A DNA stretch of 64,000 nucleotides, taken from NCBI GenBank assembly GCA_963693305.1, contig OY855906.1, positions 30,114,626 to 30,178,625 on the forward strand, given 5' to 3'. Below are positions 40,901-45,304 of this stretch, in pieces. The stretch comes from Meandrina meandrites (lineage: Eukaryota > Cnidaria > Anthozoa > Scleractinia > Meandrinidae). The stretch's first letter is position 1. Every line of letters begins with the position of its first letter. The position numbers and the translations under genes were made by a program. The notes under the pieces were generated by a model, which had not been told where the DNA came from, did no database searches, and worked only from the letters and a program-made list of their open reading frames with translations.

Positions 40901-41584
40901 GACTGACTGACTGACTGACGGACTGACTGACTGACGGACTGACTGACTGACTGACTGTCTAACTGACTGACTGACTGACTGACTGACTGACCGACTGACT
41001 GACTGACCGACTGACCGACTGACCGACTGACCGACTGACCGACTGACCGACTGACCGACTGACCGACTGACCGACTGACCGACTGACCGACTGACCGACT
41101 GACCGACTGACCGACTGACCGACTGACCGACTGACTGACTGACTGACTGACTGACTGACTGACTGACTGACTGACTGACTGACTGACTCTCCGGCTCTTC
41201 CATTTGTGCACCGGTACAGACCAGCAACACAAACGACTTCCTGGAATGGATGTTCCATTTTGAGATCTCTCGACGGTAAAATATCAGAATTAAATTAAGT
41301 TCAGATATTTCAACACACACTCCCTTCTTTGACGAGCTTTGTTCAGTGCATGGGCTTGCAATGTCGGGAGTTATGGTACACGCGCGAAGTTTGGATACTG
41401 ATAGCAGGCACGAAATAACCGTAAGAGTTGCTCGAGGCAATAGCCCAGAGCACCTCAATCTAATTGATGTCACAAATTATTGAGTTGACGCATTTTTATA
41501 TTTATTTCATTTCATCTGCAGATATATGTGAACTTAGAAGAGTATGATGATCGGGAGTACGTTAACTTTGATACGATTGATTGA
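6039..41584 (+). CDS. receptor tyrosine kinase with DDR-type ectodomain (complete, 16 exons)
   Basis: Single-pass receptor tyrosine kinase. Coding exons: 6039-6096, 10764-11095, 11965-12112, 15157-15660, 17473-17532, 18096-18198, 21955-22031, 25026-25268, 26364-26474, 31338-31525, 32102-32221, 32837-32907, 33997-34037, 40139-40235, 40601-40700, 41522-41584. They sum to 2316 nt and all phases match, giving 771 residues. Layout: signal peptide 1-18 or so, discoidin domain about 20-178, second discoidin-like domain 180-347, membrane helix about 379-400, kinase about 475-745, tail to 771. The kinase has the Gly loop (GTGNFG, 483-488), Lys505, HRDLAARN (611-618), DFG (631-633) and a CW...RPTF C-lobe, so it should be active. 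DDRs bind collagen through the first discoidin domain; ligand binding here is inference. The kinase lacks the DDR motif IRWMAWE and has [10 protein letters not shown] instead, nearer to FGFR/VEGFR/RET kinases. Two exon borders have in-frame alternatives (exons 4 and 6). Confidence 0.93.
6097..8411. other. intron 1, left part
   Basis: No exon seen. It holds a G run (6404-6425) and a degenerate tandem pair of about 120-bp blocks roughly 202 bp apart (about 6873-7000 and 7075-7190, both with aatgaacgg...gaatgaacag and agaaagtcat). Confidence 0.6.
8412..10496 (+). mobile_element. about 2.1 kb dispersed repeat, copy A
   Basis: Starts ggcaggcctaaaagcggag next to a TA/T-rich microsatellite and ends in a GC-rich hairpin (gcgcgcgttt/ttggcgcgcg) followed by caggagctccgctaa. 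The same block, in the same orientation, occurs at 34314-37885 and 50755-55763. No transposase or polymerase frame was recognised. The short minus-strand frame at 8602-8886 recurs in the other copies only because the DNA is copied. The terminal hairpin and nearby microsatellite would fit a Helitron/Helentron-like non-autonomous element, but that class is a guess. Confidence 0.75.
10764..11095 (+). CDS. RTK gene 1 exon 2: discoidin domain, first part
   Basis: Acceptor tccttcctag|at joins phase 1 from exon 1 (G+AT = Asp), so the mature protein begins close to [15 protein letters not shown], the typical opening of a discoidin domain. It continues with the WCP and YIEVRLE...RIKGIAMQ strands and the W-rich core and ends phase 0 at AAG|GTATCA. 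An upstream ATG at 10748 is in frame but lies in the pyrimidine tract and is not the start. An NST glycosylation site is present near the beginning. Confidence 0.92.
11770..11891. repeat. hairpin MITE-like repeat
   Basis: The left arm atgactgtccccacgggaaa pairs with a right arm ending ggtgccagtcat, with a loop of about 60 bp. It lies in intron 2 of gene 1. Confidence 0.6.
11965..12112 (+). CDS. RTK gene 1 exon 3: discoidin domain, end
   Basis: Acceptor cttttcag|GTTTTT, phase 0 in. It encodes VFAGNIN...[16 protein letters not shown]...[10 protein letters not shown], the conserved C-terminal half of an F5/8 type C domain including the final cysteine that pairs with the first. It ends phase 1 at AGTG|GTAAGT (12113). 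Confidence 0.95.
12246..12385. repeat. near-perfect 140-bp palindrome
   Basis: cttattagacgttttgttgt at the left is reverse-complemented at the right end (acaacaaaacgtctaataag), and the arms continue almost to the centre (gagcccgtagggcgag). It abuts the Crypton-like remnant. A ttattatccaaca motif right after it is inverted at about 13253-13266, so the palindrome and remnant may form one element. Confidence 0.8.
12545..13125 (-). pseudogene. Crypton/KIAA1958-like recombinase N-terminal remnant
   Basis: Read on the minus strand from an ATG at 13125 ([16 protein letters not shown]...). After a single frameshift near 13035 the frame continues with [29 protein letters not shown] and [17 protein letters not shown]. 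It reaches a stop at 12692 and then, in another frame, shows [15 protein letters not shown]. This pattern is typical of the N-terminal part of KIAA1958/ZMYM-type proteins that derive from Crypton tyrosine-recombinase transposons. The catalytic recombinase region is missing. With two frameshifts or stops it is a dead fragment in intron 3 of gene 1. Confidence 0.7.
13319..13413. repeat. (GACT)n and (ACAGTA)n microsatellites
   Basis: A GACT run (13325-13355) is followed by about nine ACAGTA-type hexamers to about 13410. On the minus strand the hexamers directly follow the 3' end of the LINE fragment (aataaagatatactg), so they look like its simple-repeat tail. Confidence 0.85.
13414..14743 (-). 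pseudogene. truncated non-LTR retrotransposon (reverse transcriptase C-terminal half)
   Basis: Minus-strand frames in order: [19 protein letters not shown] and [10 protein letters not shown], then [16 protein letters not shown] (about 14560-14490). Next come [21 protein letters not shown] (about 14315-14245) and a C-terminal zinc-knuckle-like [21 protein letters not shown] (about 13830-13770). These are the end of the palm, the thumb and the C-terminal region of a LINE reverse transcriptase. Frameshifts and stops break it. The catalytic FADD motif should lie just upstream, exactly where a tetranucleotide array begins. Confidence 0.8.
14744..15039. repeat. (GACT)n tetranucleotide array
   Basis: About 300 bp of GACT with two interspersed GCCT blocks (around 14850-14865 and 14957-14981). 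It lies 118 bp upstream of exon 4 of gene 1. Any frame yields low-complexity protein (SVSQ repeats on the minus strand). Confidence 0.97.
15157..15660 (+). CDS. RTK gene 1 exon 4: second discoidin-like (DS-like) domain
   Basis: Acceptor actactcag|GG, phase 1 in. It encodes [48 protein letters not shown] and [11 protein letters not shown], the strand order of the DS-like domain known from DDR1/DDR2. Three N-glycosylation sites are visible (NLT, NVT, NFT). The end is taken at 15660 (GGAA|GTGCAA, phase 1) because the family conserves the W-x-x-x-SE-x-x-F segment. A stronger donor at 15637 (ATCA|GTGAGG) has the same phase and would remove 8 residues. Confidence 0.92.
15661..17472. other. intron 4, nothing recognised
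   Basis: AT-rich sequence without exon-like segments or clear repeats. The reading frame of exon 4 stops 12 bp past the chosen donor (taa at 15672). Confidence 0.5.
17473..17532 (+). CDS. RTK gene 1 exon 5: extracellular stalk
   Basis: A 60-nt exon, acceptor ttttattttcag, phase 1 in and out, donor GAAC|GTAAGA. It encodes a short polar, proline-containing segment ([19 protein letters not shown]) between the DS-like domain and the membrane helix. Being symmetric, it could be skipped without a frameshift. Confidence 0.85.
18096..18198 (+). CDS. RTK gene 1 exon 6: transmembrane segment
   Basis: Phase 1 in, phase 2 out, donor AAAAG|GTAAGT. It encodes the single membrane helix ([20 protein letters not shown]) followed by VFK/R, the start of the cytoplasmic side. 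Two acceptors fit the phase: gctcaccag at 18095, used here, and atcctag at 18110, which would drop five residues. Confidence 0.88.
18373..19353. mobile_element. 0.98 kb inverted-repeat element with GGGAAAC heptamer block
   Basis: Both ends carry gggtgttactaataccrgga as inverted termini (18373- and -19353). They continue inward into GGGAAAC-like heptamers (left: about five units, 18392-18432; right: diverged ttcccgttcccg) and then into aacgagtgca...ttcaaaatgg. No transposase frame was recognised. Target duplication is unclear; ttgctca/ttgctta-like words flank it imperfectly. It lies in intron 6 of gene 1. Confidence 0.75.
19366..19545 (+). mobile_element. tRNA-derived SINE
   Basis: The tRNA-like head has an A box (agctcagtggatagagcgcc) and a B box (gggttcgattcgcg, about 19428-19441). 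The body is ggggactcagattttttctt, then gacatgttgaatagttcatc. It begins 13 bp after the inverted-repeat element; a diverged tail piece of the same type sits at about 18226-18260. Confidence 0.75.
19761..21879 (-). mobile_element. 5'-truncated RTE-like LINE with 12-bp target duplication
   Basis: Flanked by attttagaagta at 19749-19760 and again at 21880-21891, a clean target-site duplication. On the minus strand the element starts inside the linker upstream of the reverse transcriptase, has an in-frame TAG near 21717, then a long open frame, and ends with an (ATT)n tail next to the duplication. No endonuclease domain is left, so this is a 5'-truncated insertion in intron 6 of gene 1. Confidence 0.88.
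19786..21606 (-). CDS. LINE reverse transcriptase (RTE-like), partial
   Basis: A 606-residue uninterrupted frame; the real frame extends further upstream, so the displayed start is arbitrary. Reverse transcriptase landmarks are [10 protein letters not shown] (121-130), [11 protein letters not shown] (215-225), FIDLEKAFD (motif A, 250-258), [10 protein letters not shown] (motif B, 308-317) and FADD (motif C, 352-355, catalytic aspartates), then [10 protein letters not shown] and FTYLGS. The C-terminal [12 protein letters not shown] and [11 protein letters not shown] block is typical of RTE/BovB-like elements. The frame is intact but lacks the endonuclease, so autonomous activity is not expected. 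Confidence 0.88.
   Translation of the reverse strand: MTNREVRKNLRKDKRRHYENLASQAEEASSRGEQSELYRITRELSGKFQGECDAVKDKDGKRITIEDKQLQRWAEHFREVLNRPDPAERACIAQPLGDKLNIDCFPPTKNEILKAIKSLKNNKAPGIDNITAEVLKTDIRFATDWLYDLFHKIWNAETIPEDWCRGLIVKLPKKGDRTQCTNWRGVTLLSVPSKIFCKIIHMRLSDAIDTILRKEQAGFRPGVGCIDHIFTLRNIFEQCIEWNTKVHVNFIDLEKAFDSIHRDTLWKILLAYGCPEKIVSIIKLFYNNFTCSVIHKKKVTDWFSVRSGVRQGCVLSPMLFLVAIDWIMRKTIGNKRRGIRWTLTSLLEDLDFADDLALVSSTRDQLQRKTSDLSVTAKQLGLNISRKKTKTMQLTDTPLPVELENEDLEEVEEFTYLGSVMSKSNATVKDITNRLQEAKSSFVQLNKVWRSPNISEKTKIKIYNSSVLSVLLYGAECWRVTQRDSQRLSGFHTSCLRKICRIYWPQKITNKELYQRTGQRDITTVVKQRRWRWLGHVIRKDRDSITRTALRWTPDSGRRKRGRPRETWRRTIEAEMKTAGKTWKELEKAAMEREQWKSLVAALCAS
21955..22031 (+). CDS. RTK gene 1 exon 7: basic juxtamembrane segment
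   Basis: Acceptor ttcaaatag|A, phase 2 in, phase 1 out, donor GAAG|GTAATC. It encodes [14 protein letters not shown] and ends NRVYE. The basic cluster right after the helix is the expected stop-transfer signal; the VYE tyrosine could be a juxtamembrane phosphorylation site (inference). Confidence 0.88.
22032..24318. other. intron 7, left part
   Basis: No exon recognised. A C run lies at 23022-23042. The segment 22095-23100 has faintly similar, inverted actcgggcktcg words near its ends and may be an old DNA transposon. The minus-strand frame at 22548-23063 is partly a translation of the C run. Confidence 0.4.
24322..24500 (+). mobile_element. tRNA-derived SINE, decayed
   Basis: Head agcagggatagctcagtggt gagagcac is a clear A-box region; the B box is degraded (ggatagatttctgg). 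The body continues ttggttcttctccctgctcc, gaggggttttctcggag and ends in aaaaaccaac. Confidence 0.7.
24512..24609. repeat. 98-bp hairpin
   Basis: gaattcgagggccacaggtt and its reverse complement aacctgtggccctagaattc form arms of about 33 bp around a loop of roughly 30 bp. It lies directly after the SINE. Confidence 0.7.
25026..25268 (+). CDS. RTK gene 1 exon 8: acidic linker and kinase Gly loop
   Basis: Phase 1 in, phase 1 out, donor AAAAG|GTAATG. It first encodes an acidic, repeat-like linker with variants of AEDP-T/G ([28 protein letters not shown]). Kinase subdomains I-II follow: LGTGNFGQV (Gly loop) and VAVKSLK, where the Lys binds ATP phosphates. A second phase-compatible acceptor at 25046 (cccatag) would shorten the linker by seven residues. 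Confidence 0.93.
25736..26007. mobile_element. 272-bp MITE with about 45-bp terminal inverted repeats
   Basis: The left end ctacttcgagaaaggttgtc, then ggaaaaagcgcacgcgacaa; the right end is its reverse complement (ttgtcgcgtgcactttcttt ... cctttctcgaaatag). The core is not coding. It lies in intron 8 of gene 1. Confidence 0.8.
26157..26226. repeat. (TTA/TCA)n microsatellite
   Basis: About 70 bp of ttattatcattatcattatc-type triplets and hexamers in intron 8. Confidence 0.9.
26364..26474 (+). CDS. RTK gene 1 exon 9: kinase helix C region
   Basis: Acceptor acctgctatag|AA, phase 1 in and out, donor AAAAAG|GTAACA. It encodes [12 protein letters not shown] (helix C with the Glu that pairs with the ATP-binding Lys) and [15 protein letters not shown] (strands 4-5). 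Confidence 0.94.
26651..30915. mobile_element. 4.27 kb TTAA-flanked inverted-repeat element with duplicated core
   Basis: TTAA occurs immediately outside both ends (26647-26650 and 30916-30919). The termini are gaggaagtttccagaaaaat and its inverse. The arms are about 1 kb long and diverged (26651-27690 against 29900-30915). The centre is a tandem duplication: 27691-28856 is repeated at 28857-30022 with very few differences. TTAA duplications are typical of piggyBac and Kolobok superfamilies. No transposase was recognised, so it is probably non-autonomous. It fills most of intron 9 of gene 1. Confidence 0.8.
27691..30022. repeat. 1166-bp tandem duplication inside the TTAA element
   Basis: The units start gctgaaccgatggtttgaaa at 27691 and 28857. 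In the part compared, the differences are single bases or short indels (for example actactgtaa/actaatgtaa; ttgcttagc/ttgccttagc), so the event is recent or an assembly artefact. Matching short frames (28228-28470 and 29394-29636) are by-products of the duplication. Confidence 0.9.
31338..31525 (+). CDS. RTK gene 1 exon 10: kinase hinge, insert and helix E
   Basis: Acceptor aaaattccag|AA, phase 1 in, phase 0 out, donor AAG|GTAAAT. It encodes [20 protein letters not shown] (strand 5, hinge, helix D; Leu just before the EY hinge is the likely gatekeeper). A short insert of about 25 polar residues follows, then [16 protein letters not shown] (helix E). The short insert matches FGFR-like rather than PDGFR-like kinases. 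Confidence 0.95.
32102..32221 (+). CDS. RTK gene 1 exon 11: catalytic and activation loops
   Basis: Acceptor ctgtttttcag, phase 0 in and out. It encodes [13 protein letters not shown] (catalytic loop, Asp613, Asn618), [11 protein letters not shown] (Mg-binding Asp631) and VYTRRTQ. Only one tyrosine is seen in this stretch of the activation loop, where FGFR and DDR kinases have a YY pair. Confidence 0.96.
32275..32835. repeat. CTTG/CTGC-rich low-complexity intron
   Basis: Nearly all of intron 11 is degenerate pyrimidine-rich ttgctttcttgcttgc sequence with a short ATT run near 32475 and tttatctatcta-like sequence near its end. The Leu/Cys/Phe-rich open frames here (about 32261-32834) are translations of this sequence. 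Confidence 0.9.
32837..32907 (+). CDS. RTK gene 1 exon 12: P+1 loop and APE region
   Basis: Acceptor aatttgaag, phase 0 in, phase 2 out, donor GACGT|GTAAGT. It encodes [20 protein letters not shown] then MSDV. The LPxKWM signature marks a tyrosine kinase; PPES stands where most have APE. Confidence 0.95.
33997..34037 (+). CDS. RTK gene 1 exon 13: kinase helix F
   Basis: A 41-nt exon, acceptor tcttttatag|A, phase 2 in, phase 1 out, donor ATCG|GTAGGT. It encodes [13 protein letters not shown], the conserved helix F segment that follows SDV in exon 12. Confidence 0.94.
34314..37885 (+). mobile_element. about 2.1 kb dispersed repeat, copy B (interrupted)
   Basis: Same element as 8412-10496, starting taggcaggcctaaaagagga and ending in the GC hairpin gcggcccttcgggccgc then tggagagctccgtta. 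A 1.5 kb foldback element is inserted at 35865-37359; without it the copy is about 2.08 kb. It fills much of intron 13 of gene 1 in the same orientation as the gene and the other two copies. Confidence 0.75.
35865..37359. mobile_element. 1.5 kb foldback element with 7-bp target duplication
   Basis: The termini cacaggtagccaaagcttaa and their inverse begin long arms (about 35865-36330 and 36890-37359) that stay recognisably complementary for about 450 bp around a 550-bp loop. gtttcat flanks both sides (35858-35864 and 37360-37366). Copy A of the host repeat gives the unoccupied site, tctttcattcagctt at about 9890. No transposase frame was recognised in the loop. Confidence 0.85.
37819..38300. 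repeat. 120-bp direct repeat, 362 bp apart
   Basis: 37819-37938 and 38181-38300 are identical where compared (tctatcctcgcacggtagtt ... tgtttggcattaatt). They include the GC-rich end of the 2.1 kb repeat plus about 60 bp of flank. Between them are a T run (about 37936-37966) and cttacactac-type repeats. This looks like a duplicated end of copy B with its flank. Confidence 0.85.
38410..39640 (-). pseudogene. decayed LINE fragments with an internal inverted segment
   Basis: The minus strand at 39353-39130 reads like the linker between endonuclease and reverse transcriptase ([38 protein letters not shown]). The minus strand at about 38690-38410 reads like the C-terminal zinc-knuckle region ([42 protein letters not shown]). 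The core polymerase is missing. Between them is an inverted repeat, 38779-39126 (cgaattgatg ... catcaattcg). It lies in intron 13 of gene 1. Confidence 0.6.
40139..40235 (+). CDS. RTK gene 1 exon 14: kinase C-lobe
   Basis: Acceptor actttacag|GT, phase 1 in, phase 2 out, donor GAACT|GTGAGT. It encodes [24 protein letters not shown] and HISKEL, the helix F-G loop and helix G of a tyrosine kinase. Confidence 0.95.
40250..40400 (-). repeat. dispersed coral-type repeat fragment
   Basis: On the minus strand: gaaggggatacctattctct, caaaaatggcatatagaagg and gcggagccgcctggtataaa. A related plus-strand block is at 61640-61745 (gaaaggggtgcctttactgt, gcggagtctccccgtata), and a weaker one near 49150-49200. 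Confidence 0.5.
40601..40700 (+). CDS. RTK gene 1 exon 15: end of kinase domain
   Basis: Acceptor ggattttaag|G, phase 2 in, phase 0 out, donor AAAGAG|GTTTGT. It encodes [18 protein letters not shown] and [10 protein letters not shown], the invariant CW and RPTF of the last kinase helices. This exon has a weak pyrimidine tract and is easy to miss. Confidence 0.93.
40856..41188. repeat. (GACT)n / (GACTGACC)n array
   Basis: 333 bp of GACT repeats with a GACTGACC higher-order core at about 40991-41132. It lies in intron 15 of gene 1. Minus-strand frames across it read SVSQ or SVGQSVSR repeats and are not genes. Confidence 0.97.
41522..41584 (+). CDS. RTK gene 1 exon 16: C-terminal tail
   Basis: Acceptor tttcatctgcag, phase 0. 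It encodes I followed by [19 protein letters not shown] and stop TGA at 41582. YVNL and YVNF fit the pYxN consensus bound by the Grb2 SH2 domain, with a third tyrosine (EEYDD) between. Signalling through Grb2-like adaptors is inferred from the motif. Confidence 0.92.
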   Translation: MYVNLEEYDDREYVNFDTID

Positions 41585-42015
41585 GCAGTGATGAAGGATG
41601 GCGATTGGACGTGTTACTCAATAAGTTTCGGAGGTGGAAGCGGACTAGTGACAAGTGGAAAAAAAAACGAAAAAAAATTCATATCGAGTCTGCAAACTTA
41701 AGAACAGCTTTGCTGTAAAAAAAACTACATAAAATGCAGAAAATTGTCGAATTCAGAAAAGCTGAATTTTAGTTGTTGTACTTTAGCCCGTTTCGTACAT
41801 TAATTTTAAATATTTATAGTTATATGGTTCTTAGCTTAGTTTTTAATGTTTCTATATTATTAGTTTTTAATATGCATTAGTAGATAGTCGGCGTGTTCCA
41901 TTGGAAATCCATGAATCTGATTGGTTCTTTCATTGTTTTCAATTCTTGTTGGTAGAGACTCAGGCGTGTTCTATTTGAAATCCACGAATCTGATTGGTTT
42001 TCCCACTGTTTTCTA

Positions 42016-42485
42016 TTTAATAATTAGATTATTCACTCTCAATTTCTATGAGGTGATAGTTGACGGAATAATCTAATTGTTTTAGTAGAATTCTAACTCA
42101 TTTTCCTTCAAATAATGATTTATAATTATTTTTCTACAATATGAACTAGTATTAAACTTCACGCTTTGCAAAATCGTGCACGCGGACTGAATTTTCATTT
42201 GAAAGTTTCAGTTGTGAACTCACGCTCATCAGTTTATTCAGTTATTTTAACGTTTTAAACTCGTGCAACGGTGAATATCCTCCTTTTAGTCTTGGCGGGA
42301 ATTGAATTATCCAATAATGTTTTCTAAACTTCCTCCGAAACTTCGGAGAAACGAGAAAATGTCGCCATTCTGTAGACGACCTTCGGCCACTGCACACTAA
42401 TGGCTGATAGTGTTCAATAGCTCAGCCAATCAGATTGCAGCAATTGCATTAGTATACTAGTAGAAAGGTAGAATTCTACTAATTC
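42016..42485. repeat. dispersed repeat, copy 2
   Basis: Same sequence and orientation as 5326-5812, with the same leading hairpin (ttagattattcactctcaat and its inverse, shorter loop). It lies just past the gene 1 stop codon. Confidence 0.8.
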
Positions 42486-44848
42486 AAAGATAGAGGGACA
42501 GAGACACTCTGTCGTCTTAATTTTTCACCACTAAATTTCTTTCGCACGCCTATTCAGAAACGAGCATCTTGAATTATTTTTAATAATTTAGGATGAAAGA
42601 CTTGAAGCTGAAATGAAACAAACGAAAGAAAACCAGACAAGAAATCCATTAATGCAGATCAATCAAATATTTATTCATGCGCTCAGTTTTTTTGTGTTTT
42701 TGTTTTGTTTTTTTGTTTTGTTTTTTTTTTTTTGCCTGTAGGTCCGCTTCTTTACAAGAAACACGTTTCACGGGCGAGTACTATCTATCCGGGTATTTTC
42801 CTCGGACGGGCACTATGGGCTGATAGTATCTCTCCGCGGATGAAAACTATCACGTCATGTCATCAATTTAAACCAATCACAATCGGAGAAAATTTAGTGG
42901 TGAACTAAATTCGCTGGCTAGAACACAATCGCGCGTGTTGCTCTTTAAAGGACAATTTCTCTTGATTTTAGGCTTAAAGTACATACAATTGCAGGTTTTT
43001 GACTGTAATCCTTAATCTTAAAACGACTGGACTACTCGCCCTCATTTTCTATAAGCAATAATCAACTCGGCTGCACCTCGTTTACTATTCGCTCATAGAA
43101 AACTAGTGCTCGTAGTCTAAATGTTAAATAGAATCGATCGCACGCACGTTGCTTTTAAAAGAGGAATTATGGCTGATTTTATTGGTGAAGAATTGTAGGT
43201 TGTTTATGCCTTTTACTGACAATATGAATGATAAAAATTGTTGTTTTATTGATAAGATTATAACCTTAATTGTTTGTTAGAAAGTAGTCGAATCCCAAGC
43301 TATCTACTCATTGTTTCCTATTAAAAGTGAAAGTAAGATAGATTACATTTTTTCGTCGTTGGTTTTGGTTGTGACCAATGTTTTATTCGTGAACTTTGTA
43401 GCGGGACAATGTAAACAAAGATTTGCAAGTTACATTTTCAGCCATCAAACAAATGGTGACTAGATGAATCAAACGGTTATTTACTTTATTTTATACAAAA
43501 ATAATTACTCGCCCTTCCCCAAATAACCCCTCAAATCTTAAATAATAAAATAAAAACCCACCCAATTTTCTGAACACTAGTCAAAGTAAACGCACGAAGA
43601 GGGCTCAGAAAGATGAGGTTACTCCAAGATATTTGCCAAGGAAAACGCGAATATTCAAAAAGAAAACAGACTCCAAGGGAAACAGTAGCGCAATCCAATT
43701 GACAGATTTTATATCAAATGGGTTCCCTAAATTTAATCTTCACAAGAAGCACGGGCGGTCACAAAAATGTTTCTGTTTTTCTGATTTCTTAACGTTAACT
43801 TATAGTGTCACAACCCAGGGACTGCGGAGACCATTTAAAAGCGGTAGGGCTAAAAAATCTGGCCAAGACAAACAATTTTTAACAGTTTTTGACCAAGACA
43901 AACAAACATGAGGGGCCACTGTTCCACCATTTATACAACCCCAGTAAATATAACATAGCCGTCCTTTCTTGGTATATCATCCAATACAGTAAATATGTTA
44001 AATAAAACTTCCTAAGCTCTCTACTTTTTCAAGTTGCAACAATTTCTCTTGCGATTCTCGTGGCATCGACGCTCTCGTTAGATGCTCGGACACCGAATCA
44101 AAGCACGCGCATGCAAAATTCCGCCAACTGCACAGGCTAAAGAAAACCTAAAATAAAATAATCGTGGACGGTTTCTTTTAATAATGTCTGCATAAACGAT
44201 TAGACAACATATCTTTTAGTCTGGGCACTTTTGAGCAATGTCCCCAATGAAACCCTAGCATATTGTAAAGTATTTAATGGCGTTTGGTTCTTCAGAAGGA
44301 CGACCAAATTTCAATTTTGTTTTACTTTATTTTGCATGCGCTGTACAAGAAATATTTATTTAAGAGCGCGTAGTGTGATAATGTTGATGCACTTCCTTGA
44401 AGGAGGTTTCAAACAATGTAAATACATCTAAATTGCTACAACTTGTTTTACGAATGTAAACAAAAAGTGGACTAGAAGATGTCATTGAAATACTCTTTCG
44501 ACTAAACAAATAACCAAATTTGTGCAATCTGTACAAACCGCACAATCATTTCCAGTCTATTTCATTCCGTTATTGAAAATCAACATTTTTTTAATTAAGT
44601 TTTTTTTTCTATCAAAATTGTTACATGAGTTTTCATAAGCCCGTGATAAAACTGTTCTTAAATGCTTGTGTCCAAGAGCAAGAAGAAAGGAGAATCATTC
44701 CCATTGTGATAACAGTACTGACGTTTTGCCTTAACACCAATAACATGCGGTTAGCAAAGAATGTGAAAAATATTTCATGGAAATTATATTAATAGCTTGT
44801 GATTTACTGGTCCAAAATTGACTGCTTAGTGTTTTTTTTTTTTTGGTG
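42486..44848. other. intergenic, nothing recognised
   Basis: AT-rich, with T runs near 42688-42735. No exon-like segment could be supported; the plus-strand frame at 43633-43911 has no recognisable motif. Confidence 0.45.
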
Positions 44849-45118
44849 GCAGGCGCGGTGGCCTAATGGTTAGCGCGCTGGATCGGGCGGTCCGGGTTCG
44901 AGCCCTGGCCGGGGCACTGCGTTGTGTTCTTGGGCAAGACATTTTACTCTCATAGTGCCTTTCTTCACCCAGGTGTATAAATGGGTACCGGCGAATTTAC
45001 TGCTGGAGGTAACCCTGCGATGGACTAGCATCCGATCTAGGGGGAGTAGAAATACTCCTAGTCACATCATGCTACGGACACTGGGATGGGCCACTAGGCT
45101 CATATACAGACTTACTTT
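44849..45118 (+). mobile_element. tRNA-derived SINE, nearly full length
   Basis: The head ggcgcggtggcctaatggtt (A box) and gtccgggttcgagccc (B box, about 44892-44907) lie about 40 bp apart. The body follows: ttgtgttcttgggcaagaca, ccaggtgtataaatgggtac, gcgatggactagcatcc and a 3' part ending catatacagactt. It is the best preserved of three copies of this family here (also 5058-5298 and 49975-50176). Confidence 0.88.
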
Positions 45119-45204
45119 CTAGCGTTTCTTTCGACAAGTCTCAATTTAAATACGATCATTTCAATTTTTGTATCTTTCGGTTTTCAATCTCATTGATTGG
45201 GAAG

Positions 45205-45304
45205 CGAAAGGAAGAGGTATCGGAAACATTATATGACACTGCAGTCACTCGTGCTGGCAAAACGCCTCCTCTAAAAGACTCGAAGTTAAACCCAAAATTC
45301 TTTG
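45205..45304 (+). CDS. orphan exon candidate, juxtamembrane-like
   Basis: An open segment ends at a consensus donor, TTTG|GTAAGT (45305), in phase 1. It is preceded by a pyrimidine-rich tract and AG at 45203-45204. It encodes RKEEVSETLYDTAVTRAGKT then PPLKDSKLNPKFF. The basic start, the single LYDT tyrosine and phase-1 exit recall the juxtamembrane exon of gene 1 (21955-22031), but there is no clear sequence identity. It lies between the two RTK genes with no partner exons. It may be a relic of a lost RTK, an alternative exon, or chance. Confidence 0.3.

Noticed and set aside
44849..44925. Possible tRNA gene
   Set aside because: A and B boxes are present, but no cloverleaf with a proper acceptor stem; the sequence runs into a SINE body shared with two other copies.
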